Origin: Capitulum mitella | Taxonomy: Eukaryota > Arthropoda > Thecostraca > Pollicipedomorpha > Pollicipedidae | Assembly: GCA_030062745.1 (NCBI GenBank) | Contig: CP099847.1 | Coordinates: forward strand, 24,786,923 to 24,850,922 | Direction of reading: 5' to 3' | Length of the DNA: 64,000 nucleotides | Shown here: positions 46,170-58,700 of the stretch, in pieces | Numbering within the stretch: position 1 is the first letter of the stretch | Layout: each line of letters begins with the position of its first letter | The notes under the pieces: generated by a model | Database searches by the model: none | What the model was told of the DNA's origin: nothing | What the model saw: only the letters and a program-made list of their open reading frames with translations | Made by a program: the position numbers and the translations under genes

Positions 46170-46535
46170 CGAGGAGGCTCAGCCGCTGGATGAAGCTCAG
46201 CCGCCGCGTGAAGCTCGGCCACTGGATGAAGCTCAGCCGCTTGATGAAGCTCAGCCGCCGCGTGAAGCTCGGCCACTGGATGAAGCTCAGCCGCTTGATG
46301 AAGCCCAGCCGCTTGATGAAGCTCAACCGCCGGGTGAAGCTCGGCCGCGGGATGAAGCTCAGCCGCCGGGTGATGCTCAGCCGCCGGGTGAAGCTCGAGC
46401 CGCTGGATGAAGCTTGGCCGCCGGGTGAAGCTCTGCCACTGGATGAAGCTCAGCCGCTTGATGAAGCTCAGCCGCCGGGTGAAGCTCGGCCGCTGGATGG
46501 AGCTCAGCCGCTTGATGAAGCTCAGCCGCCGCCGC
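46170..46535. repeat. 15-bp-period minisatellite
   Basis: About 24 units of the type TGAAGCTCAGCCGCC, alternating with TGAAGCTCGGCCGCT. Because the period is a multiple of three, every frame stays open, giving false frames on both strands (repeats of DEAQP/REARPL on plus, HPAAEL on minus). It starts 130 bases beyond the transposon's right end. Confidence 0.95.
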
Positions 46536-47379
46536 GCACGATTTCGCGACCAATGAACGCGGACAGCGATCAGCCAACTCCGAAGCGCCGTGTGAAGCCC
46601 CGGGTGCTCAGACGCGGAGGCTCTGAGTGGCGGCCTTTGTTCGGCAAATGCAGTGACGTCACCGGCGCCGAGACGGCAGTTTTGATTAACGAGCACTCTG
46701 CCCTCTGTTGGCCGGTGGTCCTCGCACCGTCCCATCGGGGGTTCCGTGTTGGCTTAGCGCAGCTGGAAGAACCATCTCCTAGAGCCGAATCATGCGACAA
46801 GCATCAGTCATGGGAGATTATACAAAGGGCCTCTTGAGGTTCACATTGAGCTGAGATTGCTCCTTTGTTTCTTTTCGGCGATGGGCCTGACTTGTTCATC
46901 TCCCCAGGTTGAAATGAATAAATGGTGATACTGCGAGACAGGCGCGCAGAAACTTGGGTGGAGATTCAGCAAATGAGCGCAATCCCTGCCAGTTTTTTGA
47001 CTGAGACTGCCTGTGCATTACACAAAAGTAGATTTATGCACTACACGAAAATATGCCTTTTTGTAGATCGACATCTCCCCAAGTAAAAACAATATCTCTG
47101 GCTCATGCCGCACTGTCGCTGCTATAACCTAGTAGTTACTTTTCCTTGTCGGAGTTGTCCGTTTAGCGATTCCTAATTTTGACGCCACCTTTTCTTGTGA
47201 GGGTTGACCTCTCGTCCCTACCTGGATGCCGTGGTCCTTTGTTGCAGACGCTTTGTCCTTTGACTTTGTCCCCTGTGCTCTATTTTCGCCTCAAGCTATC
47301 ATTCTCTCCCGCAACGAAACGCCGTCTGGCACTCCCTCTCCCTCCCTCCTCTCGCCGCTCTCTCTCCCTCTCTCTCTGC
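46536..47379. other. Intergenic, no gene seen
   Basis: No recognisable feature. The CT-rich end leads into a CpG-rich block. Confidence 0.4.
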
Positions 47380-48545
47380 CTCCTCCGGGGCGCGGCGCCG
47401 CTCTGCAGGGGCCGGCAATGTCTCAATCGGCGGCCGGACCTGTTTCTGACACGGCGGCCCGCCGGCGGAACATGACGGCCCGATTAATAGCGGCGATTTA
47501 CGGCGGCCGCGCGGCCGGCCGGCGATCCTATCGCGGCCGCGGGCCGTTCCGACCAGCCCTCGCCCGGCCGACGGACGCGGCTCTGAACCCCGCTCCGCCA
47601 CCGCGGACAGACGGCGCGCCGGCGCGGCGGCCGCGGCGACGAAGGGTGCGCGATAGGCGGGGCCGTCCCTCAGCTCCGGCACGCGCAGTCCCGTCGATCC
47701 GCGCCCGCCGCCCGCCGGCACCAGCGTTGGACCTGTCGGGAGCGCGCCGGCAGTGCGGACGAGGCGGCGGCTGCGCGCCTCTGCCTGGCACGCCGCGGCG
47801 GCCAGCCGGTGCCCGGGCAGTCGCGCTGTCGGCGCCGCCGTCGTCGTCCATAAATTCGACAGGCGGCGAAATGGGATTATGCAGATGCGGCGCAATGGTC
47901 TGGAACGGTCGGCCGGTTTACGAGACGGGTTTATTGGACTGCGCCTGCGTGCCGCCCGCCGGCCGGTCGTCCGGCGCGGGGTGTGATTGTCGGACGGTGT
48001 TGGCGCGCCGGGTGTGACCGCAGCTCGGCCCCCGAGGCGCCGTCAGCACGCTCGGCCGCCCCGGGTCGCGTGATGAGGAATGCCGGGCGTGCGATCGCCA
48101 ATCAGCAGCGGTCACGGACGCGATGGTCGTAAAAGCGGGCGGCTTTTCGGGCGACGAATAAGACGTCTCCGCTGCGAGAAGCGGCAGAGCCAGTTCGCGA
48201 GATCGCAGACGGTCTCTGACGCGGCGGGCGGCTCTTAGCTTTTCCCGCTGGCGTGTGAGCTGCCGCGTAGATGCGGCAGCTCTACGCCGACAATGCCGAC
48301 AGCTCTCACTGCGTGACCAGTGTGATCAGCGTCTCACGGGCAAGACACGGCCACTGCAGCAGGCCATCGCCACCGTTCAGGGTGCGCGGTCCGGGAGCTC
48401 GTCCGACGTGATCTACTGTCGCGGACGACGCTGGGCGCGACGGACTGCGCGCCGCCGCGTCCGCGCCCCTCACCTGACACCCTGGGAGGCACCGCTGGCA
48501 GCGGCCGGCTGCGCCGGCCGCGCCGCCTGCAAGATACCGCGCTGA
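47380..48545. other. Long CpG-rich block
   Basis: More than 1 kb dominated by CGG, GCC and CCG with open frames on both strands (for example 47226-48017 plus, 47299-47895 minus). None contains a recognisable domain, so I treat it as a CpG-island-like region. It could be the promoter of an unrecognised gene. Confidence 0.55.
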
Positions 48546-51500
48546 GAGCGAGCCGGCCTCGGCGTCGGCACAGGACGATGTCTCTGGAGGTCAGGGCGCA
48601 AACCTGCGTGGTGCCCCCTCCCCGCCCCCTCCCCTTCCCGAGTCACGTGGCACCGCTGCGTCGCGGCTGAGCATGGGGAGAGACGTTCGCCGCCGCGATG
48701 GCGGGGAGGCGATTTGAGCGCCTCTGTGCCTGTGCGGTGCGGAGGTGGGGGGGGGGAGCAGGTGCATGACTGGATTATCTCTGTATTTATGGCCGTGCAG
48801 GAGGGACGCAGCGCTTGGCGCCACTGCGGCAGGCTCGACGCGTCTGTTCCCATGTCGGGGCCGGATGGATGTCCCGATGAGCAGATTACCGGCGGGAGCC
48901 GCAGCGACCCTGGTCGGTTACGGTCGAAGGATAAGGAGCCGTAGAAGCATCTCCTGAACGTCTGATGCCTATCTTTGTACAGTATAGAGGTTGCATCACA
49001 GGACATGGATGGTGTTTCCGAATCAGAGGTATATCATGACGGATTCCAGTGCGTCTGATGGTCGTATGTAAAACGCTTCGGCAGCTGCTGGGCGCAATGA
49101 AGGTCGACATTCGGCGTGTGACAGAGAACACCAGGTCATTCGTGACGAAGGCAGGTGTGTCAGAGGATATGCACGCTGCTTTCAATACATCTCGGCGGCC
49201 TCCTAGTAGATAGAAAGGATGGGGCAGTTAGCAACAAGCCAAGCAGCATTAGCTTGCTATTTCCCAAGGCTACGTCACTACATTTTTTTAACTGTGGCTA
49301 CCACTAATAATTCCCGTCAAACATTCAAAGCGCGTATTTTCATGAAGAGCAACGATGTTCTTCTCCGGCCGATGCTTTTTTTGGAAACAATTTACGTTTC
49401 CACCAACAGTGAAATATTGGGACGTCGATATACGAAATGTAGCCAGATTTTATTCGCTTGTACCTCAGTAAGAGAACCCGAAATTTTTTGTTGCTGTCCG
49501 GGACGGTTAAGGCCCACCCGTGTAAAAACCGGTGAAATATGTTTTTTCCGGAAAATATCTTGATCCGTTTTTTTCGCTGCCCTTGCCGCGTTCAGAGAGC
49601 ATTCGCGCCTTAACGGTCAGCGCCGAACTTCACTATAGTATTTGCATGCGGCCAGTTGAATTCGCAAAATGTTTCCTGTACCAAGATTGCATGATCTTGC
49701 AGGAGTGCCTATTCCGCCTATTTGGATCCTATTACCCGATCTTAAGCACCGAAGAAATGTTTTTGTATACCACAGCCTCAGAAAGAGCATAATGACGACT
49801 ACTCTGTGACATTTTTTGCGGTGGCTGTATGGTGGCCTGGCTCCCCACTGGCTATGTTCTCGGCTCTGGTCCCTCGGCTGTTTTTTGTTGACATACCTTC
49901 TTCCCTCTTTTCCTGGTACATTGCCCATTCTTGCGCACATAGCCGAACCGAAATTATAAAAAATATGTTACTTTTATCCTGACCCCGCATATTTGTCATT
50001 TCATAGCATAGTATCCGAAACCGTATGAACATGTGCCCTCCCCATCCTCAGTTAGGCCGAACGACCCTCTACTGCACGCATTCACACAATCCAGTGGACC
50101 ACTGGCTGAAACGCCACGCCATAAGGTGGTGAAAAACGCAGATGTGTGCCCAGTTATCGGCAGGTGGATCGGCACATTTTCCAAGGGCCGTTGGCTACTT
50201 TAGCTGCAAACACGGCGTTTGGCGGCTGCCGATAACGAGAAGACTAGATCACTCTCGCCGCCCAGTACTAGAACAGTACACACCCAGTCCCCGGGGCCGT
50301 TTGGGTGGCTCTCGGGACCTGTGCATGCTCTCTGAACGGCACGGACTACGCGCGGGCCTCTGCGACGTGCTGGCCGTTTCGGAAGCCGTGATCCTGAGCA
50401 GCTGCCGAGAAGTCATGAGGGCGAGGACAGCAATAAGGAGCTGCTCCGTTTCCGCTGCCATTTTAAACCGGTCTCCGCAGGCGCTCGCCCGCGGCCCCTT
50501 CCGGCCATCAGCCAGAGTCTGCTGGACTTGTCAGGCCCGTCCCGGACCGTCCCGGTGCGATGACGTTTCACTGCGCCTCGGCCGCCGCCAAAGCCGCCCT
50601 GCTACGGTCTGTGGCGGCGGCCGCCGTCACCTGGCCAAATCGGCGCCGGACTTCGCCCTAGTCCAGCGCCAGGCCGCGGCACGGACCGCGCGGCAGGACC
50701 CCCGGCGGACGGCGGCCAGGAAGTCTCTCCCCTCCCCAGGGACCAGGGTCGGGACGGTTACCGTTGTGTCGCGTGCACGCTGCGGGGACAGAGCGACGCT
50801 GAAAACGTTTCGTTCTTCGTCCTGTGGAGTTCTCGGTGCCAGTGACGTCGACGCCTTCGGAGGTTTTTCTGGCGGGAGAGAATACCAGTTTCATATGGAC
50901 GGTGATTCTCGGAACTGTAGGTATAAAGGCGAAGCCTGATGTCACAGTTCCGGGGTCCGACAGATCACTGTCCGGCTAAGACAGCCTTATCCAGCCGTTG
51001 CGTTGACGACGCTGAAGCGACGAGCGGTTACCACACTACGTCATCAGTACCTGCAACTTCCCCCTGCGAGCTGCATCAAGTGCGCGCCACTCGGTTATAG
51101 TCGTCCCCCCTCCCTCTGCCGGGCGCGCCCACACGCCGACCTGCACGAGCCGCGGCCAGCGGCCGGCCTGTGTGGTCCAGGGCCGCCGCCCGGGCGGACA
51201 CCGGCGACCACGGAGGGCTGCCGCCCCCGCCCGGTCCTGGCGGCGAGACGCGCCTGAAATAATACGCCGCCCCGACGAAATCGGCGCCGAACCCGGCAAT
51301 CGTTTGCCTCATTAATTGCGAGCAATTGCTAGTGAAATGAAGTTGGCACTACGTGCACGCGGCCATTAGCCGCCCTGTAACGTTAGACAAGAGATAGGAG
51401 TTGGTCTTGGCCGATCGCTACGAGTTCCCAGAATGTTTGCATCAGGCCACGGAGTGATCTCGCTTTGGCTTAGCGTTACAGGTGAGGGACTTGTCAACGA

Positions 51501-52059
51501 CTGAGTGCAGGCGAATACCGATGTGTGCTTGATCTATGAAATGCTTCGTATGTGGGAAGTGGGCCTCGCAGTTTTTTCCGCCTGTAAGAGAAGATGTGAT
51601 AAAGTCTTGGTTTGGGACGAATGGTTTTGAAGGAAAAGACGCGAATGAAACGTAAACCATCGTGTGCGGGCTTTTCGTGGTCTTTGGACTATCCTTGGTG
51701 TCTGTCACGTTGTCCAGCTGCTTCGTGAACTATGCCCTGTGAGTCCATGGTCTAGCCATGTGTCGTTTTCCCGTGCCGTCAAATACATCAACACAGTTCT
51801 CCTTGCTCTGAAATGGTGCGTTCTGCGCTCATGCGAAATATTCACTGCTTGGTGGACAAGCCATGTTCTGTAGGTATAACCTCTTTACCCACGGCACATC
51901 GAATCCGGACGGTCACACGCACCCCGCCACTGCAGCTTTGTGCAGGCGCTGTCTGCTCGCCACATGCAGGCCTCCCGACACTCTCGAGTATCTGGCGCCG
52001 TCCAGACCTCGGCATCGCGCGCAGCCATGGCGGACAAACTGCGGCCGACACGCTGATCG
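48546..52059. other. Intergenic with further CpG-rich patches
   Basis: CpG-rich patches at about 50460-50760 and 51100-51300; AT-rich DNA at 49200-50040. No supported genes. Confidence 0.4.
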
Positions 52060-52360
52060 CCGTCAGCAGCGGTCAGCAGCCGCCAGCCACCATCAGCCAC
52101 CGACAACAGCCCAGCCGTCAGCAACCGTCAGCAGCCGTCAGTAGCCGTCATCGGCCGCCGACCACCATCAGTCACCGACAACAGCCATCATCGGCCGCCG
52201 ACCGCCATCAGTCACCGACAGCAACCGTCGTCAGCCGTCAGCAACCGTCAGCAGCCGTCAGTAGCCGTCAATAACCGTCAGTGGCCGGCTGTAGCCGTCA
52301 CCAAGCGGCGCCGTTATTCATCAGCAGCCTTCAGTAGCAGCCGTCAGCGCCCGTGAACAG
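52060..52360. repeat. Minisatellite of GCCGTCAGCA-type units
   Basis: Tandem array of roughly 10-bp CCGTCAGCA/CCGTCAGTAG and related longer CCGACCACCATCAGTCACCGACAAC units, degenerate but continuous. Confidence 0.85.
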
Positions 52361-52499
52361 TCGTCAGCTGCCGCCGACAGCTGCGTTCAGCAGCCGGCCT
52401 GCGCGTGTTTACGTCCGGCGTCCTCCGCTGGCGCAGCGTGTGCGCCGCTCGCCGCCGGCAGCCCTCCCCGGGCCGGCCCAGGCCGGGCCGAGCGGCGCC

Positions 52500-52770
52500 G
52501 TGTCGCCGGCAGTGCTGTGTCCGGGGGCGGGGTCTCGTCAGATGACGGTACTGCGTCCGTAGGCAGTGCTGTGTCCGGGAGCGGGGTCGCGTCAGCGGTC
52601 AGGGCCGTGCTGGCGGGCAGTGCTGTGTCTGCGGGGCGGGTCCGTCTCGACGGTGATACAGGTGGCCAGTCAGCTGACAACCGTAACCGTTGTCGCCCAT
52701 CAAGGATTAACGAGACATCCGAGACGTGCGGCCAGTCGGCTGACAACTGCAACCATAGTCGCCCGTCGAG
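52500..52770. repeat. Two small tandem duplications
   Basis: GGCAGTGCTGTGTCCGGG-GCGGGGTC occurs at about 52508, 52562 and 52616. Next, GGCCAGTCAGCTGACAACCGTAACC-type sequence of about 63 bp is duplicated at 52661 and 52730. Confidence 0.75.
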
Positions 52771-54060
52771 GATGAACATTTTAAAACCTTGCTCTTTGTC
52801 TGCGATGCAATATGAACCGACTCCGTGTGCCGAAGCCCTGATCCAGGACGATGCAGCGTAACGCCGAGATAAATCTGTGTGTGGGGTCCCTCCTTCAGCC
52901 AGTACATTGTCGGCAGGCATTGGAACCAACGGAACCATTTGTCTCGCGTCGAAGTCGCGCCCTTGCCGAGCTGCCACGTCGGCTCGCGTTGGGTCCGAGT
53001 TGCCGTTAATGTCATTTGCAGCTCACAAAACGCTGCCAGACAAGCGTGATAACGGTATCTCTCGCCTTGTCATACTTCTCTGATTACGCCGTCGGCATGG
53101 GTAACATGTCGGCACGTTCTGGCATACGTCTAGCAATAGTGTTTGCAAGGACGCCGCTCTGTTAATGTGACTGATACTTCGAGGCTCCACAAACTTCAAT
53201 GAATGATGCTGTTGTTCCGGACAAGCTCTGATCGGCAGGTCTCGTCGTGAGCTGTATCTCGCTCGGCACGCCCAGCTGACGGGGTGGGACGGCGGGTGGT
53301 TGCTGCATATGCGTATGCCGTTCAGACGTGTGGGCAAGACTGGGAGTCGTTGGCTGGCGGTTGGCGCGGTGTGCTCGGCGCAGTGTGGTCGGATGAAGGA
53401 TGTTTCTGACCACGCGTCTCTTACCCGTCGAGGGGGTCATTCGCGCACTAGGATACCGCGGTATTGACATTTTTTATTACTGTGGTACGAAGTGACAATG
53501 CCATCGATTACTGGCTTGCGGCAATAGTTGTGTACCGTACATCATAGGATTCTGATCAACTATGGATAAGTTGGTGAGCCCCCTCGAAAACGCTGACATG
53601 ATCTTACAAGTCTGGGAATAAGTAGGAGAACCTCTGGCAGTGAACCGTGATTATCGGGCGATCTACTGGTATGGCCATGACGTACCTAGTGGCCATATCT
53701 CTTGCCGAAGTACAAACAACTTAACCACAGGCTTCAGTTTATGTTTGCCAGATAGCATTTCAAGCCCATAATTTGCAAAGGCTTACGTTGATTGAGTGTC
53801 CAGCATTCCCCGACTCAATGAGTACCATTGAGATACAAGACCGCGTATGCATTACGATCTTGATAATGCAATGGCGCCGAAATCCCTTTCAAGCGGGTGG
53901 GGTGTGGTCACGAGCAGGTTTCGAGGCAGCCCTTTCTGCTCCAGTTACCACGGCATATTACACGACCAGTTTAGGCGGACTAAAGTTGTGGCCCCTCCTC
54001 GCCCCCCCCCCTCGACGTTCCTGCGCCGTGCTATGACTCACCGTAACGACCCTGTCGAAG
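52771..54060. other. Upstream flank of the receptor gene, no gene seen
   Basis: No recognisable coding sequence. A poly-C run at 54000-54010 precedes the putative promoter. Confidence 0.4.
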
Positions 54061-54076
54061 GAGATTCGCCGTCATG

Positions 54077-54085
54077 TTTTATAAA
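54077..54085 (+). promoter_or_regulatory. Possible TATA box of the Ig receptor gene
   Basis: TTTTATAAA about 190 bases before the start codon, at the upstream edge of a CpG-rich block (about 54110-54270) that would be the 5' untranslated region. The distance and composition are plausible; no initiator was verified. Confidence 0.3.
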
Positions 54086-54270
54086 CGAGCCCGGCGAGCT
54101 ATTGAATTATTTGCCGTTTGGCGGCCGGCCGGACCGTGCGGCGCCACTGGCCCTGCGACTGAACCGACCGCTGCCGTTCGCAGGCCGTGCCGACGCCGCC
54201 GCCGCCCGACCAGGGACGCCGCTGCCTCTCGCCCGGCAGGAGATGGACGCCGGGCGGCGGCCGCTCTGAC

Positions 54271-54331
54271 ATGTCCCCGCTCTGGCTGCTGGCCACCCTC
54301 GGCTGGATCTCCCTGACCGCTGCTCAGCAAG
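54271..54331 (+). CDS. Receptor exon 1: signal peptide
   Basis: ATG, then a hydrophobic core (LWLLATLGWISL) and AAQQ, ending in phase 1 before GTGGGC. The donor lies inside the first unit of a minisatellite that repeats the same donor sequence downstream. Confidence 0.7.
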
Positions 54332-55668
54332 GTGGGCTCAGCAGGGAGTTACCCTGACCCCTGCTCAGCAAGGTGGGTTCAGCAGGGAGTCACCCTCACC
54401 GCTGACCAGCAAGGTAGGCTCAGTAGGGAGTCACTCGGACCGCTGTTCAGCAGATGGGCTCAGTAGGGAGTCACTCGACCTCTGCTCAGCAAGGAGGACC
54501 CAGCAGGGAGTCACTCTGACCGCTGCTCAGCAAGGAGGACCCAGCAGCCTGGATGGAGCGGCGCATAGGGCAGGCAGGGCATCTGCCCATCAGCTTCGGA
54601 TAGCTGTGACATGAACCCTGTGGTACTGCATGGAAACAATGCTCTAAATGGCTGTGGTTATGACAGCTTACGAACACTCCCTGGTCAGCAGGGTTGTTTG
54701 TTCCCGATTGCTGCCCTGCGCCTGTATGGTCAGCAGGGATGTCCCTGACTGCTGTTCAGCAAGGTAGGGCCAGAAGAGAATCTTCCGGGCTGGCGCTTAG
54801 CAAGGTCAACAGGTGCACATCTATTTTGGGGTTCTTGGATGCTCTGCAAGCGTTAAGGTAACGACCGAGGTTGTTGATAGTTAATCGTGACAGATTGAAG
54901 GCGAGAGTATGAGTATTCGTGACTTCTTGTCTCCGTGCCTGTAGCAGGTGAATCTCTGGAGCTGACTGTTTGCATGACTTTGTGGCGTGGTAACAGCTGG
55001 GTATTTTGCTTCCCAGCTTAATCACGTGAACTACATTATACCTTTGCACCAATGCCTCACATGTTCCGCTGTGCAGCACCTCGAAAAGAAAGGTTTGGCG
55101 CCTGAATAGCAAACGAATTATTGGTACTTCATTTGTTTCGACGTGAATATATTATTCGAGTGATTGCCTTTAAAAATTGCGCTGTTGTTTGGCTGCCGTC
55201 AAACCATAAATATCCCGCCTTCATCGCCGTTGTATCTTGTTTCCATGCATGTTTAATGACGGCCAGGAGTCGCCGCCGCTCGCCGCCACGGTGACTTGCA
55301 TCAGGCTTCAGAAAACGCCTGTCAGCTGTTCATCTTCTCAGGGCGACCGCGCTGCGTGGGCTGAACGGGCCAAACGCCCCTGACTCTGAGGTGGTAGCTG
55401 GACTTCACGGCACTAGAACCGTCATGTCCGCCACACCGGACTCCACGGTTCTCAGAACATTACGTCCTCACGTACTGGTCTGAAGGGTCGAGGTCGATCT
55501 CTCAAAGCGTCACGTTCTCACAGCACCGGCCTCTGCGGCAGTTAAACCGCCATGTCCTGAGGGGCTCATGAGTGCCGAGGGCCCCGTTCTGTCCTCTCTC
55601 CAGCTCTGGCACGCGGCACGGCCGTCCGGCGTCATCAGCACAGAGCCGGCTTCGACCCCCGGCCCCGG

Positions 55669-55732
<64 letters not shown>

Positions 55733-58700
55733 CGGAGAGCCGGCGGATCCCTGCCCCCCCCCCGCCGGCCTCTTGATCTCTCGCCGTGAAGACCGGATGT
55801 ACCGTCACAGCTGCCCACAGGCTGCGTTCCAAGCGTCCTCCTCTCGGATTCGGGTCGCTCGCCTCCGAAATCTTGGCACTCTCTGAAGAGGCTCTTACGG
55901 TTTCTCATCACTCAGCTTTGCTTGAATGACTGAGCCAGTTTCATTTCTGCCACGTGGTACGATGGTTACAGTCATACACGGCGGAAGGTTTACATTTGGA
56001 AGTCGATTGAGTGATTATTGGGGCTTAGGGCGCACCGACTTCGTGGTCGTGCGGTTCACAGCTCATACATTTCTCACGGCCGATTTCCATGCATCGCCAT
56101 AGGGTTAATAATAAATTTTCTACATTATGATTGGGTCAGGGGAGAGGGGGCAATTGCCCCGCAGCCCCCCCCCCCGCGCTTCCGCCGTCACTGGCTACAG
56201 TCTATCAGAAAAACCAATGACGGATCTCGGAAACCAAAGTAAGGGGCGACTGTCGCGCACTGAAATTGTCTATGGTGTCTTCCGAAAGCCGAACCATCGG
56301 TCTTATTTTCTTGCTTGACCCCTTAATTTCCCTGGATATTCTCCTGCCAGTGCATGCGGAAGCGTTTATTGTACGTGTATTTTCCTGAACTGCCATTGGG
56401 TTGGAAATGATGTAGACCAACATAACGGGAAGGTCGAAGTGTTCCTCCCAGGTTTCCATAGTTGGATTGGTTCTCAGTCGTTATTTGTGTTCCCTTCGTA
56501 AAGTTGGTTCTTTGTCTCAGTGCTGTGGCACGTGAAGACATTTAATTATCGAGACATACCGTATTTTCTTCACGCAGAACCCACTTTTACATGACGTTTC
56601 ATTCCCCTATTTTGCACCTTCCAGCCGGCCTTGAAAGTCTACGAACATTTTTTTAGGCTATGCGGATGGTCACTGATGAAATTTGGTATGCATTGTGATC
56701 CTAATACTGCCAGTTACTTGTTTACATCGCCGATATTTAAAGGATGGGGCATGCGCTTGGAACGGCCGGAAAATGGCCTGGCATACCTCCCAGAAATGTC
56801 TATTGAGCCGTTCCTTGTCCATGCAGAACACTCAGATTTCGAGGTTTGAAGATGCCTGAATCGGGTTGCAGAATGCAGGGTTAAAGAGCGAGGCCACGGT
56901 ATGGCTCCGAGTACAGGCGTTCCCCACACTCCGTACACGAGCTCCGGAACTCAGCAGCCGGCCACTGCCACCTCGGAGGCCCGCCCGCGGCCGCTGCAGC
57001 TCGGGCGCCGGCCGGCAGCCGATCTCTGATGACTGATGACTGGCCGGACTCGGTGACAGTGACGGACGGCGGTCGGCCGCGCGGGCACGCCCGCGAAACC
57101 CGTCTCGTCGTCGCCGCCGCCGACGCGCCACCACCGCCGCCGGCGGACTCCTGCATACGGAGCGGGGACTTCACGAGGTTTTGTTGCGACGCATTCACTA
57201 GTATCTTGGTATTAATCTGGTGATTTTCTTGGGCTGAAACGTCTCGTGGGGACGGGGTAGACGGGCGATGCTTACCTGGGCTCCGATGATTCGGTAGCAG
57301 AAGGGGCTTTCGATTTTTTTGCGATGACGTGAATCTTGGAACGGTGGCCGGGACTGCTTGAGAAAAAATGACGTCTTCATTTCACTTTTATGGGCTTCTG
57401 GTGACCATTACTCAGACAGGCGACACGACCGCTGTGCACTGCCAGATGCAAGCCATTTTTGTGAGCCTTACGTCGACCGTCAGGTCTCGGATGAAATACG
57501 ATGATGTGCAAAGCGTTTCCGATCGGGAGTTTGGTCGGTAAGGCCGGCCGGGGTCAGGACATGATTTGATACATACTGATCGTATCTGGGGTTGGTATGC
57601 TCCTGCTCGGCGGTAGGCATGTCCTTCGACCAGACGGCAACTCGGTGAAATGTCATGAGCGATGGTGCCTTGCGGAGCTGCGGTCCCCTGGAGCTGGTTG
57701 GGTGCTGAAAACAAATGACTTCTGAATTTCGGCCATCGAGGGGCGTGCTCTGTGTACTCCGGCTGGTCTTGGGCTTGCCCGTGCCAGCAGTGTGACTGAA
57801 TTTGGCATGCTGTTGCTGCAGATCGAGAGTTGTCAGTGGCTTCTGTTGTCTGCTTTTTTGAACGGGCACGAGTGCTCAGCGATGGGAGGTTACCGACTGA
57901 TGGCCGTATCGCGATCTTGTCGCTGCGAGGGCGGCGCGCTGTTTGAACCGTGGGTTCAAATACCAGCGCGCCAGGTAACGGGGGCCACTGCGTGCGGGTC
58001 GCCAGGTAACGCGATCAGTAGGACTCCTGCCGCTACTGCAACATTGATTTAGCTAGTCGGCGGCCTCATCGGCTTGAAAAACGTTGCGGAGCTTATGATA
58101 AAGGGTTATCAGACAATTTGAGGGAGTATTGTAGCCCAAAATAATCAGAATACTTTGATAACGTTCTGGGTCCGTTGGGTTCCATCACTGTATTCCATTC
58201 CGTGCACATCGCCAACAATGTGCAAAGCTCTGCCCATCAGCTGTCGGACAACGGCCAACAGACTGTCGGCCAGCTGCTGACAGTAAACATTTTCTGTGAT
58301 GGCGAAATCGTAACTTGAGAGTGCGTACATTTCCACGCAATAAACTCGACTCCTTGAAGCGCTTCAGCTAAGGAGTATGACACTCATTGTTTTTCATCTT
58401 GAAAAGGTTACCGACGGCTGACAGTTCGCCTTAGTGGCAGTCGATGGCCTCCTGACGGCTGGCAGTCTGCCTTCACGGAAGTCGATCGTCTGCCTTCATG
58501 ACGGCCGATAGCCTCCTGACGGCTGACAGTCCGTTTTCATGACATTCGATAGCCTCCTGACCGCTGACAGTCGGCTTTCATGACGGTCGATAGCCTTCTG
58601 ACGGCCGACAGTCCGCCTTCATGACAGCTGACACCCCGTTGATGGCTGACAGCCTGCGCGGCTGACATTCACGAGCGTCTCGACAGCTGCCCGCATGCGT

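Noticed and set aside
46009-46837. Long plus and minus frames of DEAQP/REARPL or HPAAEL repeats
   Set aside because: A 15-bp repeat keeps all frames open; no start context or unique sequence supports a protein.
54074-54316. Upstream ATG frame overlapping the receptor start
   Set aside because: Arg/Ala-rich product without features; the signal-peptide frame at 54271 with a matching intron phase is better supported.
58412-58640. CRISPR-like regular repeats, also 52060-52360 and 54310-54540
   Set aside because: The repeats are contiguous and degenerate with no unique spacers, and the DNA is eukaryotic; they are minisatellites.
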